Shown one piece after another: positions 54,994-63,545 of a stretch of 64,000 nucleotides of DNA; positions within the stretch are counted from its first letter, which is position 1, and every line of letters begins with the position of its first letter. A model generated the notes under the pieces. The model ran no database searches, had not been told where the DNA came from, and saw nothing but the letters and a program-made list of their open reading frames with translations. Source of the stretch: RBG-16-64-13 sp963718375 (lineage in GTDB: Bacteria > Actinomycetota > Thermoleophilia > RBG-16-64-13); the NCBI GenBank assembly GCA_963718375.1, contig CAVQZD010000005.1:310001-374000 (forward strand), read 5' to 3'. The translations under genes and the position numbers were made by a program.

Positions 54994-55050
54994 GTGGCCC
55001 AGCCGCAGTCCAGGGCGGGCGCGAGACCCTCGCTCGCGGACAGGCGTGAT

Positions 55051-55082
55051 ACGGGCGCCGGCGCATTCGCCGCCGGCGCCCG
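55051..55082. terminator. Bidirectional terminator between satP and znuB
   Basis: ACGGGCGCCGGCG / CGCCGGCGCCCGT, a perfect 13-bp stem with a 6-nt loop, followed on the plus strand by TTCTTC. It sits between convergent genes. Confidence 0.8.
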
Positions 55083-55087
55083 TTTCT

Positions 55088-55954
55088 TCATCTCGGTGGT
55101 CGCGGCTTCTTTCCCGCGCCAGGGGTCCGGCGCACGGATATCACCCCACGACCGGGTGCAAATAGAAAGGCCAGCAGGAACAAGAAGGTCGCTACCAACA
55201 CCATCGCTCCGCTGGGCGCTATGTTCAGGTAGTAGCTGGCGTATAGACCTCCCACCGCCGAGAGCGCGCCCAGACCGGCTGATACACCCATCATCGACGG
55301 GAGCCTCTTCGTGACCAGGTAGGCGGTGGCGGGCGGTGTCACCAGCATGGCGGCCACCAAGGCGACGCCGACGGTGCGTAGAGAGACCACAGTGGTGAGA
55401 GCCAGCAGCAGGAATAGGCAGGTGCGCAACAACCCCGTCCGCAGGCCTAGTGTCTGACCTAGGATAGGATCGAAGGAGACGACCAGCAGGCGCCGGTACA
55501 AGAGAGCAACGGCGACCAGGACCCCGAGCGCCAGTCCGCCGCTCAGCCACAGTTCTTGGGCCGTCACCCCGAGAACGTTGCCGAACAAGACGTGCGTCAA
55601 GTCGACGGCGTACCCCTCCACCGTGCTGAGCAGCACGACGCCCAAAGCAAGCGCCGCCGCGAAGAAGATGCCGATAGCGGTGTCCTCTCGCACGACTCCA
55701 GTCCTGGTCACATAGCTGATGCCGACCGCCACCACCACGGCCGCGATCAAGGCCCCGACGAAAAGGTCGGCTCCGATCAGAAACGCGATCGCCACCCCAG
55801 GCAAGATGGCGTGCGCAAGAGCGTCGCCCAAGAAGGCCATTGACCGCAGAACGATGTAACAGCCAACCACAGCGCAGAGCACCCCGACGATCAGCGACGC
55901 GATCAGGGCCCTTTGCATGAAGGGCAGACTGAGCGGTTCTGTGAGCCAGCTCAT
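55088..55954 (-). CDS. znuB: Metal ABC transporter permease, ZnuB type
   Basis: ABC-3 family permease for zinc or manganese; 288 residues with eight to nine TM helices. Typical motifs: SLPFMQRALIASLIVGV near the start, RSMAFLGDALAHAILPGVAIAF (about 52-73) and TVVSLRTVGVALVAAMLVTPPATA (about 190-215). It overlaps znuC by four bases and is the last gene of hisG-znuA-znuC-znuB. Confidence 0.92.
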   Translation of the reverse strand: MSWLTEPLSLPFMQRALIASLIVGVLCAVVGCYIVLRSMAFLGDALAHAILPGVAIAFLIGADLFVGALIAAVVVAVGISYVTRTGVVREDTAIGIFFAAALALGVVLLSTVEGYAVDLTHVLFGNVLGVTAQELWLSGGLALGVLVAVALLYRRLLVVSFDPILGQTLGLRTGLLRTCLFLLLALTTVVSLRTVGVALVAAMLVTPPATAYLVTKRLPSMMGVSAGLGALSAVGGLYASYYLNIAPSGAMVLVATFLFLLAFLFAPGRGVISVRRTPGAGKKPRPPR

Positions 55955-56793
55955 TGCCGTCCACCGCCTTCAGAGCCGTCCCCCAGTCCGCACGAGTCGC
56001 ACCTGCAACTATCCGCGGCTCCCAGTGGCCCGTGTCCCCCACAGCACTGGTCTACCACGATCGACTTCCCGTCCACCACCACCATCTGTCCACCGAAGGC
56101 CTCCGCCAAGTGCTCTTCTGTGAACACCTCGGCCGGCGTGCCGGAGCTGACCAGGCGTCCGCTCAGCAGCAACACTTGGTCGAAGCGGCCCGCGGCCATA
56201 TCGAGGTCATGAGTGGAGACGAGCACGGTCACATCCCGGCTGCGCAATTCATCCAGCAGTCCGAACGTGACCTCTTGGGTGGACACGTCGACACCGGTGA
56301 AGGGTTCGTCTAGTAGGAGCACGTGGGGATCCTGGGCCAGCGCGCGGGCAAGGAACACTCTCTGCTGCTGGCCCCCCGAGAGTTCTCCGATCGGGCGACC
56401 GGCGAGTTCAGACAGACCCAGCCTTTGCAGGCTTGTCTCGATCGCGTCGCGGTCGAGGGAAGAGAGTCTCGAAAGCCATCCCCTCCGGCCATACCGTCCC
56501 ATTGTCACGACGTCTCTCACTGTGACGGGGAAACGCCAATCCACCTCTTCGCGCTGCGGAACGTAAGCCACCGTGTCGCCGTGCTCTGCGGGTGGACGGC
56601 CATGTACCAGCACCTCTCCCCGCTGCACAGGCACCAGGCCGACAAGAGCCTTGAACAGCGTGGACTTACCGGCTCCGTTCGGTCCCACGACGGCCACTTG
56701 AGACCCGTGCCTGATGCTCACAGTGATGTCGTCCAAGGCCGCCCGATCACCGTGATACACGCTGACGTTCTTGAATTCCAATAGCCCGGTCAC
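55951..56793 (-). CDS. znuC: Metal ABC transporter ATPase, ZnuC type
   Basis: Walker A GPNGAGKST at 37-45, signature LSGGQQQRVFLARAL, Walker B LLLDEPFTGVD, and H-loop STHDLD. After the ATPase core (to about 245) an unusual tail holds C250, C251, H254, C263, C265 and C268, a metal-binding-like cluster. Zinc is the more likely substrate given this tail, but manganese is possible. It is 18 nt downstream of znuA. Confidence 0.92.
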   Translation of the reverse strand: MTGLLEFKNVSVYHGDRAALDDITVSIRHGSQVAVVGPNGAGKSTLFKALVGLVPVQRGEVLVHGRPPAEHGDTVAYVPQREEVDWRFPVTVRDVVTMGRYGRRGWLSRLSSLDRDAIETSLQRLGLSELAGRPIGELSGGQQQRVFLARALAQDPHVLLLDEPFTGVDVSTQEVTFGLLDELRSRDVTVLVSTHDLDMAAGRFDQVLLLSGRLVSSGTPAEVFTEEHLAEAFGGQMVVVDGKSIVVDQCCGGHGPLGAADSCRCDSCGLGDGSEGGGRQ

Positions 56794-56811
56794 TTCGCGC
56801 TCAGGGCTCCC

Positions 56812-57753
56812 TTATCTCAGAGCTTCCACGATCTTTGTGACATCCCATCGCATCATGTCGATGTATGTAGGCGCGCCGGGCCCTAGGGTGTGTGTATACA
56901 GGTCCGTGATCACCTTCGCCCCGCTCACCTCGGCCAGTTGGTCGGCCACGTCACTGTTGGCGCCACTCTCCAAGAATATCGCCGGAGCCCCCGTCTCTTC
57001 GACGGTCTTTACCAGTTCGGTCAGGCCCCGCGCGGAGGGGCTCCCTTCCCCGGTAGCGGTAGGGAAGATGGCGCCCACCACGGTGAATCCGTAGCGTTCT
57101 GCAAAGCGTCCGAGCGTCTCATGGTCGGTCACCAAGAGTCTGTTCTCAGGCGGGATGGTCGCCACTTGCTCCTTGATCCACGTGTCAAGAGCACGCAATT
57201 CGCCCTGGTAACGAGCTGCTTCAGCAACATAGGTCTCCGAGCCCGCAGGATCCAAAGCGGTCAGCGCCGCGACGATGTTATCGACGTATTGAAGGACCAG
57301 CACCGGGTCCAACCAGCAATGGGGGTCTATCTCCACGCCGGGGATCCCGGCTGCGGCCTCTATCACCATCACATCCGGGCCGACGACCCCGTCGAGCAGT
57401 CCATCGATGGTAGGCACCAGACCGGTGACGTTGATCACCACCGCCCGACTCTCGGCCAGGCGCCGGGCGTCTTTAGGGGTCGGTTCAAAGCTGTGCGGGT
57501 CTGCGCCTTCCGGCATCAAGGACGAGACGGTCAGTCTGCCGCCCAACACGTTCGACACGATATCGGCCATGAAGCTGGTGTCGGTCACGACATCGGTGAT
57601 GTCAGAGGAAGCTGTACCCACCGTTGCGCTGGAGTCCGCACACGCCGCGACAAGCACGCACACCATCGCGGTGAAGAATACGACGACTGCGCGACCGCTG
57701 AGCCTCAAGAACCCCGCCCTCCCCCTCGTTGCCACGTCGCGCGCTTGAGTCAC
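56812..57753 (-). CDS. znuA: Metal ABC transporter substrate-binding lipoprotein, ZnuA type
   Basis: Cluster-9 binding protein. Signal/lipobox: VAAC near residue 38. Ligand histidines are in ADPHSFEP and DPHCWLDP and TDHETLGRFAERYGF; the fourth ligand is in GANSDVADQL. Only a short linker lies after the first His, without the long His-rich loop of zinc-specific ZnuA, so Mn/Zn is unresolved. GTG start overlaps the hisG stop (GTGA). Confidence 0.92.
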   Translation of the reverse strand: MTQARDVATRGRAGFLRLSGRAVVVFFTAMVCVLVAACADSSATVGTASSDITDVVTDTSFMADIVSNVLGGRLTVSSLMPEGADPHSFEPTPKDARRLAESRAVVINVTGLVPTIDGLLDGVVGPDVMVIEAAAGIPGVEIDPHCWLDPVLVLQYVDNIVAALTALDPAGSETYVAEAARYQGELRALDTWIKEQVATIPPENRLLVTDHETLGRFAERYGFTVVGAIFPTATGEGSPSARGLTELVKTVEETGAPAIFLESGANSDVADQLAEVSGAKVITDLYTHTLGPGAPTYIDMMRWDVTKIVEALR

Positions 57754-58619
57754 ATGACGATCTTGTTCAGGGGGTACTCCACTATGCCCTGAGCCCCGGC
57801 CTTCTTGAGCTTCGGCAGGATGACTCGCACCGTCGACTCATCGAGTATCGTATTCACTGCGAGCCATTCCGCATCGCTGAGTTCGGACACCGTGGGCTTG
57901 TGCAGCGCCGGCAACTCCCGCAACAACGTGGCGAGGTCTTCGCGGCGTATGTTCAGCATCAGCCCCACCTTGCCGAGAGCGGCGATGGCCCCCTCGAGCA
58001 GCATGGCGATGTCCTCGAGCTTGCGCCTCTTGTCCGCGTCGGCCCAAGCGCCGTGATTGGCTATGAGCTGCGTGTTCGACTCCAAGACAGTCTCCACGAT
58101 GCGGAGCTTGTTGGCCCTAAGCGAACTGCCGGTCTCGGTGACCTCCACGATGGCGTCCGCCAACTCCGGCGGCTTCACCTCAGTGGCGCCCCAACTGAAC
58201 TCCACGTCGGCAGTCACGCCCTTCTCCGCCAGGTAGCGCTTGGTCGTGGCCACCAACTCAGTCGCGATGACCTTGCCTTCCAGCTCTTCGACGCTCTTCA
58301 CATTCGAAGACTCGGGAACCGCGAGTACCCACCGCACCTTGCCGAAGCTCTGCTTCGCGTAGACCAGGTCGCAGACCGTGTGCACGCTCGCCTCGTTCTC
58401 ACGGACCCAATCCAGCCCCGTGATGCCGGCGTCCAGGATGCCGTTCTCGACGTAGCGCGCCATCTCCTGCGCGCGGACCAGCAGACACTCCAACTCCGGG
58501 TCGTCCACTGCCGGAAAGTACGACCTGCTGCTGGTCGTCAGGTTGAAGCCTGCTCGCCGAAATAGATCGATGGTGGCCGACTCAAGGCTGCCTTTTGGTA
58601 TGCCGAGCTTGAGGATCAT
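57750..58619 (-). CDS. hisG: ATP phosphoribosyltransferase, long form (HisG-L)
   Basis: First step of histidine synthesis. From the ATG at 58619 the 289 residues begin ILKLGIPKGSLE, with the DAGITGLDWV segment and the PRPP loop EVTETGSSLRANKLRIVE, plus a C-terminal ACT-like regulatory domain (about 210-289) that marks the HisG-L type independent of HisZ. The frame extends far upstream to 59045, but that part is antisense to the next gene. A TATAAT ends 7 nt before this ATG, so the message may be leaderless. It is unusual to be coupled to znuACB. Confidence 0.93.
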   Translation of the reverse strand: MILKLGIPKGSLESATIDLFRRAGFNLTTSSRSYFPAVDDPELECLLVRAQEMARYVENGILDAGITGLDWVRENEASVHTVCDLVYAKQSFGKVRWVLAVPESSNVKSVEELEGKVIATELVATTKRYLAEKGVTADVEFSWGATEVKPPELADAIVEVTETGSSLRANKLRIVETVLESNTQLIANHGAWADADKRRKLEDIAMLLEGAIAALGKVGLMLNIRREDLATLLRELPALHKPTVSELSDAEWLAVNTILDESTVRVILPKLKKAGAQGIVEYPLNKIVM

Positions 58620-58626
58620 GCTGAGC

Positions 58627-58632
58627 ATTATA
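58627..58632 (-). promoter_or_regulatory. Leaderless-type -10 element for hisG
   Basis: A perfect TATAAT whose end is 7 nt before the ATG at 58619, the spacing expected if transcription starts at the A of the start codon. No Shine-Dalgarno sequence is present and no convincing -35. Confidence 0.6.
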
Positions 58633-58682
58633 GCGGGCCACGTTGATAGCACGCCCTTGTTAGGCCAATATTGCTGTCCACG

Positions 58683-60041
58683 ATGACAAGCACCGAGACG
58701 ACACCACCGCTGGACCACCATAGGATCTTTCGCACTTGGTGGCCACTGGCAGCGAGCTGGATACTCATGGGGTTCGAGAACCCAGCCGTCACTGCGGTCG
58801 TCTCGAGGCTGGCCGACCCCACAGTGAATCTGGCCGCGTACGGCGGTCTTGTGTTCCCGATCATCCTGATGGTGGAGGCCCCCATCATCATGCTGCTGGC
58901 CGCCTCCACAGCCCTCTGCAAAGACTGGCCCTCGTATCTCAAGCTCCGCAATTTCATGAACTGGCTCAGCGGCGGGCTGACACTGCTGCAGATCATCTTG
59001 GTGGCGACGCCGCTCTACTATGTGCTCACCCGCTCGGTGCTGCACGCTCCCGAGGAGATCGTGGGGCCCGCCCGCGTGGGGCTGCTGATCACCATACCGT
59101 GGACTTGGTCGATCGCTTATCGTCGACTGAACCAGGGAGTCCTAATAAGGTTCGGCCACTCGCTGAGGGTGGGCATCGGCACTGCGGTACGCTTCACTGC
59201 GGACGCCACCGTACTCGCCGTTGGCTACACCGTCGGTCACCTGTCGGGCATAGTGATCGCCTCGTTCACGCTGGTGGCAGGGGTGGTGAGCGAGACCATC
59301 TACGTACACTTCGCGGTCCGCCGGACTCTGCGGGAGCGACTGATGCCGGCCCCTCGCATCACTCCTGTCCTGACGACCGGCTCGCTACTCCGCTTCTATG
59401 TACCGCTGTCTCTCACGCAGATCCTCTTGCTCCTCGTGAACCCCATCGGCAGTGCCGCCATGGGGCGCATGCCTCTGCCCTTGGAGTCTCTGGCAGTCTG
59501 GCCGGTAGTCGCCAGTGTCGGCTACATCTCTCGTGGGTTCGGCGGAGCCTACAACGAAGTAGTCATAGCCCTGGTCGAAGAGCGGTTCTCGACAGACCCG
59601 CTGCGTCGGTTCGGCCTGAGACTGGCCTTCGCCTCTACCGCAGTGCTCGCAGTGTTGGCCATCCCCGCCGTCGGCGACTTCTTGTTCGCCCAGGTTCTTG
59701 GCCTGGCCGATCCGCTGCCGCACATGGTCAGGGTCAGCATATTCCTGCTTCTTCCTCTCCCCGCACTGACGGTCCTGCAGAGCTACTCGCAAGGGATCAT
59801 CATGCATCGTGGCCGGACGCGCGCTATCACAGAATCCGTCGGATTGTTCCTGCTTGTCTCCTCGGTCATGCTGTCCGCCGGGGCCGCCTGGGGCCCGATC
59901 GCCGGCATCTACTTCGCCCTGCTGTCCTTCACGGTCGCTGAGGTCATGCGCACCATATGGCTCTGGATCCGCAGTCGTGGGGCCCGTCACTCAGTGCGAG
60001 AACGAGACCTACCGATACAAGCCGAGGTTCTGGAGCCTTGA
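58683..60041 (+). CDS. Polytopic membrane transporter, MATE/ANK-like
   Basis: A 453-residue integral membrane protein with about 12 TM helices, including FRTWWPLAASWILMGFENPA and TLLQIILVATPLYYVL. The helix layout and paired-repeat arrangement suggest a MOP-superfamily (MATE/MviN) or progressive-ankylosis-type flippase; no signature residue fixes the subfamily. ATG at 58683 lacks a ribosome site and starts close to a divergent promoter region shared with hisG (64 nt between start codons). Substrate unknown. Confidence 0.75.
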   Translation: MTSTETTPPLDHHRIFRTWWPLAASWILMGFENPAVTAVVSRLADPTVNLAAYGGLVFPIILMVEAPIIMLLAASTALCKDWPSYLKLRNFMNWLSGGLTLLQIILVATPLYYVLTRSVLHAPEEIVGPARVGLLITIPWTWSIAYRRLNQGVLIRFGHSLRVGIGTAVRFTADATVLAVGYTVGHLSGIVIASFTLVAGVVSETIYVHFAVRRTLRERLMPAPRITPVLTTGSLLRFYVPLSLTQILLLLVNPIGSAAMGRMPLPLESLAVWPVVASVGYISRGFGGAYNEVVIALVEERFSTDPLRRFGLRLAFASTAVLAVLAIPAVGDFLFAQVLGLADPLPHMVRVSIFLLLPLPALTVLQSYSQGIIMHRGRTRAITESVGLFLLVSSVMLSAGAAWGPIAGIYFALLSFTVAEVMRTIWLWIRSRGARHSVRERDLPIQAEVLEP

Positions 60042-60065
60042 CGTCGGTCTCTGGCGCTCAGCTCG

Positions 60066-60587
60066 CTAGCAGATGTCATCCACGTGTTGGAGTAGCGATC
60101 GCCAGCGAGCTATGTGACTCGATTCGTCGGCCTGGTCTTTCTCTAGGATGGCTCTTGTCACGGGATCCCAGTCGACAGCCGCAAGTAGACGCCCGTAGTG
60201 GTCTACGGCCTTGGCCTCTGCCCAGACCCCAGTCCGCAAGATGGCTCGCGGCCCGAACAGCCTGGAACCCAACCCGAGTACGTAGCCGACCATCCAATGG
60301 GTCCATCGCAACTTGCTGGGCGCGAACCCGTACTCATACAGCTTGGTCTGGAAGTCCTGCATATGTGTCATCTCGTTGCACATGGCCGCGGTGAGCGCTG
60401 TATTCAGCGCGCAGGGCTTCCGCGTGATCTGGCACGCATAGATCTTGATGGCCATGATCTCCAGCGTGTGCAGGGTGCGGAGCGCCTTGCGAAGAGCCGC
60501 CCTCTGCTCGGTGCTCACGTCACCACTTCTGTCCAGTACGGACTCGGCCCGCATCTCCGGCCTTATGATCCCTGTGTCGTAGCTCAT
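60066..60587 (-). CDS. Ferritin-like diiron protein, Coq7 (demethoxyubiquinone hydroxylase)-related
   Basis: A 173-residue helical protein with carboxylate-bridged diiron ligands in the Coq7 pattern: E43, E72-x-x-H75, E124 and E155-x-x-H158. Coq7 hydroxylates demethoxyubiquinone, but ubiquinone synthesis is not expected in an actinobacterium, so the real substrate may differ (rubrerythrin-like peroxide defence is another option). AAGGAG 5 nt upstream supports the ATG at 60587. Its 3' end faces that of the MATE-like gene (24 nt). Confidence 0.78.
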   Translation of the reverse strand: MSYDTGIIRPEMRAESVLDRSGDVSTEQRAALRKALRTLHTLEIMAIKIYACQITRKPCALNTALTAAMCNEMTHMQDFQTKLYEYGFAPSKLRWTHWMVGYVLGLGSRLFGPRAILRTGVWAEAKAVDHYGRLLAAVDWDPVTRAILEKDQADESSHIARWRSLLQHVDDIC

Positions 60588-60897
60588 GGTCTCTCCTTGC
60601 CCCGCAGAGCGGCTAGTTCAGTCCGTCACACGCTGCACTTCTCTCGATGCCGGTGTTGTAACAATGCTTGCAGCTCACTTGTACTGCAATCCCCATTGCA
60701 TTTACACACCTCAAGCGCATGCTGTCTTGTACCCCCCCGCTGTATCCCATACACTCCGCTTGAGCGCGGTCTCGCCCGGCGTCACGCCATCCATCGAGCC
60801 ACTAGTATGAAGTTGGTTCTCCAAGTATCCGCTAGTATCCTTAGGACACAGACTTCACGACCGTCCGACCTCCCCGATGGACACCAGGAGCGCCATG
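60588..60897. other. Divergent promoter region
   Basis: About 300 nt between the divergent Coq7-like and large unknown genes. No gene is seen. It is A+T-richer than its surroundings and contains a direct repeat CTAGTAT (about 60803 and 60830) and CTTGTAC-like segments, where promoters for both genes should lie. I could not fix any -35/-10 pair. Confidence 0.45.
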
Positions 60898-62667
60898 ATG
60901 CAGCAGGCTGACATAGACCCGCGCGAACTCGAGCGCAGGTCCTCGGCTGTGACGCTGTCGGACATGGAGGTCTTCATCTTCCCAGAGCTCATATACAGCC
61001 TGCTACTGGCCAACATCATGTCTCCCCGGATCTGGAGGTGGTGTGACGACCCCTGGTTCGACGGCATCGAGTCGATGACTCCTTACCGGCGGATAACCCG
61101 GGTGAAGCAGTACATCATGGATCACTACGCGTTCAATCTCGACCTCGACACCTGGGGACTCACGGCCAAACAGAGGGAGATCGCGCGCTTCAAAGGCTGG
61201 GTCGGCGAAGAAGAGCTGGCCCAATCCAACGCTCTCTTCGGCTACGAGGGTGACAAGTACTACTTCGATATCGACATCAGGACGCACTTCGGCTTGGACA
61301 AGTACGCCGGCGAGGTCATCCCTTACTGGAAGACTGAGACCGTGGAGGCCATGGACGCCTTCAAGCACAAGCCTGAGTACAGTTTCGGGGCCGGAGAGTG
61401 CGTCTCCCTCGCGACTCTCTATGCGGCCGCGCTGTTCATCGTAGCCAAGATCCCGCTTGCCGACATCTTCTTGATGGCCACTCCCCTACACTCGCAGGAC
61501 TTCATCGACACCGGTCACGGGGTACTCACCAATAACCGCCGGCTGGTGACCAAGACCATGTGGTTCAACGGGACGGCCCTTTCGGCACAGGCCCGGCGGG
61601 CGCTGGAGAATGAGAGGGTAACGGTCGTCGCCCACGAGAGTGGCTGCATCCACGCTCTGTTCCCCACCGCCACCATCGACCCAGGTGCCTACGAGCGGTT
61701 CAGCAGCAAGCTCGCTCGGTTCTTGCAGACGCCGCTCACCCCCCAAGTACTCGGCAACTTCGTGCGCCACAGCACCGATCTGCAACGATGCTTCCAAGTG
61801 CGCTGGCACAACTTCGGTGCAGACCGCTACATAGCCATCGAGAAGCTGCTCGCGTACGAAGCCTCCTTTCCCTACCGCTTCAACGATGACACCCGCGAGC
61901 GACTCATGATGGAAGTCGCTGGTGAAGACTTCGAGTCCCGACCTCTTCCGGACCGCATGATCCTGGACGATCTGGAGACTCTCGTCGCGGCGCAGCGCCT
62001 CGACCTGCGCCGGCAACAGGACCGCGACCTACTGGCCTCGCGGATAGACCCTACCTGTGGGGCCACCGGCGACGTCCTGGACCGTCTACGTCGGTTCTGT
62101 TGGACTGAACCCCGCCTGCCGCAGGCCGGCACCAAGGAGTTCATCAGCGGCCAGCCCCCACTGGGGCTGGATACCACGATGGGTCGGGCAGAGGTCGTTA
62201 CCCGGCTGGAGAGTCTCCGTGACACCAACGAGCTGGCCGGTCTAGCCTTCTATGCCTACCGTGATCTGAACCGCACTGAGCCCGAGCCCTTTCTCATGGC
62301 GGCCTTCGAACGCTGCCCCGTATCTGTCGCCGACTGCTCGGACCTCTCGGACGAATCAGTTGTGCAGGCCGTGCGGACCCTTCCGGACGACTCCATCTAC
62401 GACGAGCCGGGCAGGCTGGCTCAGCCTGACGAGGTCTGGAACTTCGGCCGGGGAGATGGCGCCGAGAAGGCGCTGCTCCTTGCTAACATCCTGCGTTCTC
62501 GGCATCCCGAGCGGTCTCTTACGATAGAGGTCACGGAGAGCAGCGCGGTGCTGAAGGACGCCTCTGGCTCCGGCGAGGAGAGGACCTATCCATTTTCCAG
62601 CACCAAGGGGCTCCGGCCGCAGACCTGGACGTGCTACTCGAACTCCTCCGTCTCTTCGGACGTGTGA
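60898..62667 (+). CDS. Unrecognised 589-residue protein with transglutaminase-like Cys/His segment
   Basis: I do not recognise the full protein. Residues 158-220 look like a cysteine-peptidase/transglutaminase core: GAGECVSLATLYAAALFI with Cys168 heading a helix, then ATPLHSQDF with His198 and Asp201, then TNNRRLVTKTMWFNG. The remainder (220-589) is helix-rich and soluble, without TM segments or signal peptide. AGGAG 7 nt before the ATG at 60898 is the best start; ATGs at 60877 and 60895 also exist. It overlaps the convergent nucleotidyltransferase by 34 nt. Cytoplasmic; function unknown. Confidence 0.7.
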   Translation: MQQADIDPRELERRSSAVTLSDMEVFIFPELIYSLLLANIMSPRIWRWCDDPWFDGIESMTPYRRITRVKQYIMDHYAFNLDLDTWGLTAKQREIARFKGWVGEEELAQSNALFGYEGDKYYFDIDIRTHFGLDKYAGEVIPYWKTETVEAMDAFKHKPEYSFGAGECVSLATLYAAALFIVAKIPLADIFLMATPLHSQDFIDTGHGVLTNNRRLVTKTMWFNGTALSAQARRALENERVTVVAHESGCIHALFPTATIDPGAYERFSSKLARFLQTPLTPQVLGNFVRHSTDLQRCFQVRWHNFGADRYIAIEKLLAYEASFPYRFNDDTRERLMMEVAGEDFESRPLPDRMILDDLETLVAAQRLDLRRQQDRDLLASRIDPTCGATGDVLDRLRRFCWTEPRLPQAGTKEFISGQPPLGLDTTMGRAEVVTRLESLRDTNELAGLAFYAYRDLNRTEPEPFLMAAFERCPVSVADCSDLSDESVVQAVRTLPDDSIYDEPGRLAQPDEVWNFGRGDGAEKALLLANILRSRHPERSLTIEVTESSAVLKDASGSGEERTYPFSSTKGLRPQTWTCYSNSSVSSDV

Positions 62668-63539
62668 AACAGGTAGAGTTCTTCCCCTACCAGGTCGGCG
62701 TCCTCTATCTCCAGTAGCCGCGCCTCGGCGCGCGCCCTGGCCTCTACCGCCGCTTCTTCCAGCTCTACCAGGCGGCGGGGTATATCCCTCTCAGTCAGCA
62801 AGTCTCGCACTGTTTCATGGATCCGCTCGCTGCCGTAGATGAGCTGGGCTTCGTCGAGGATCTTGCAGGAGACCATGTGCTTGAACGCATCGAAACCGAC
62901 CTGCTCCCTAACCCGATCCAGTGGTTTGACGACGTAGTCGATCTCCTCCCGGAACACCGGGTTGTTGAGATGCCGGTACTTCACCTGATAGATATGCTCG
63001 TCGAGCAGACGGCTGAGCTCCGCCGGGGCGTCGTCACGTGTGATGACCACGAGATCGAGATCCGACCCCCGCACCATCTGGCCCGTGCTCTTCTCAGACC
63101 GCGGAGCATCGTGCCCCATGCCGTAGACGATGTCACCACCGAGAAGTATGCAGTACCGTTCTTCTTTGCCCTCCGGAAGCGACAACTTGGCGCCGACCTC
63201 GTCCACTATCCGCCGAGCCAGCCTCAGCTTGGCCGCGCTCACCTCGGCGATGTGTGAGGCCAAGCCGGCCAGTCTCTCTTCCGACTCCTCCGGTCTGTCC
63301 ACCAGGCCGACAACGGAGTAGGTGAGGAATTCGCGCAGGATAGACGGAGATAGCCGCGCGTAGCCATCAACCTTCCTGTCGAGGCGCAGATACCTGCGCC
63401 CCACCCGCTCCACAGTAAGCCTCTCGGAGAGCGTGCATCCTTTCCACAGAGCGAACCCCTCGGCCCCCAGGGCTTCCCGCAGATCCGCTCCTGCCATCGC
63501 CCCTCGATCAGAGAGGATCTTGACGACACTCTGTTCCAC
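62634..63539 (-). CDS. Nucleotidyltransferase with N-terminal winged helix
   Basis: A 301-residue protein with a winged-helix-like N-domain (about 1-60: GADLREALGAEGFALWKGC), a helical linker, and a DNA polymerase beta-type nucleotidyltransferase core: LGGDIVYGMG (133-142), catalytic GSDLDLVVI (158-166; D160 and D162) and a third acidic residue in EEIDYVV (D201). The tail is helical/Glu-rich. Such proteins modify RNA, small molecules or protein partners; this one's target is unknown. It follows glmM by 6 nt, and its 3' end overlaps the large unknown gene. Confidence 0.72.
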   Translation of the reverse strand: MEQSVVKILSDRGAMAGADLREALGAEGFALWKGCTLSERLTVERVGRRYLRLDRKVDGYARLSPSILREFLTYSVVGLVDRPEESEERLAGLASHIAEVSAAKLRLARRIVDEVGAKLSLPEGKEERYCILLGGDIVYGMGHDAPRSEKSTGQMVRGSDLDLVVITRDDAPAELSRLLDEHIYQVKYRHLNNPVFREEIDYVVKPLDRVREQVGFDAFKHMVSCKILDEAQLIYGSERIHETVRDLLTERDIPRRLVELEEAAVEARARAEARLLEIEDADLVGEELYLFHTSEETEEFE

Positions 63540-63545
63540 GCCGAG

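Noticed and set aside
54951..56042. 363-codon minus-strand frame over the znuB region
   Set aside because: Shadow of znuB in another frame; composition Arg/Gly-rich and no homology.
57729..58565. 278-codon plus-strand frame opposite hisG
   Set aside because: His/Arg-rich antisense shadow of hisG; high-G+C genes commonly leave such open frames.
58620..59045. N-terminal extension of the hisG reading frame
   Set aside because: It is antisense to the MATE-like gene and unlike any HisG; the conserved start is at 58619.
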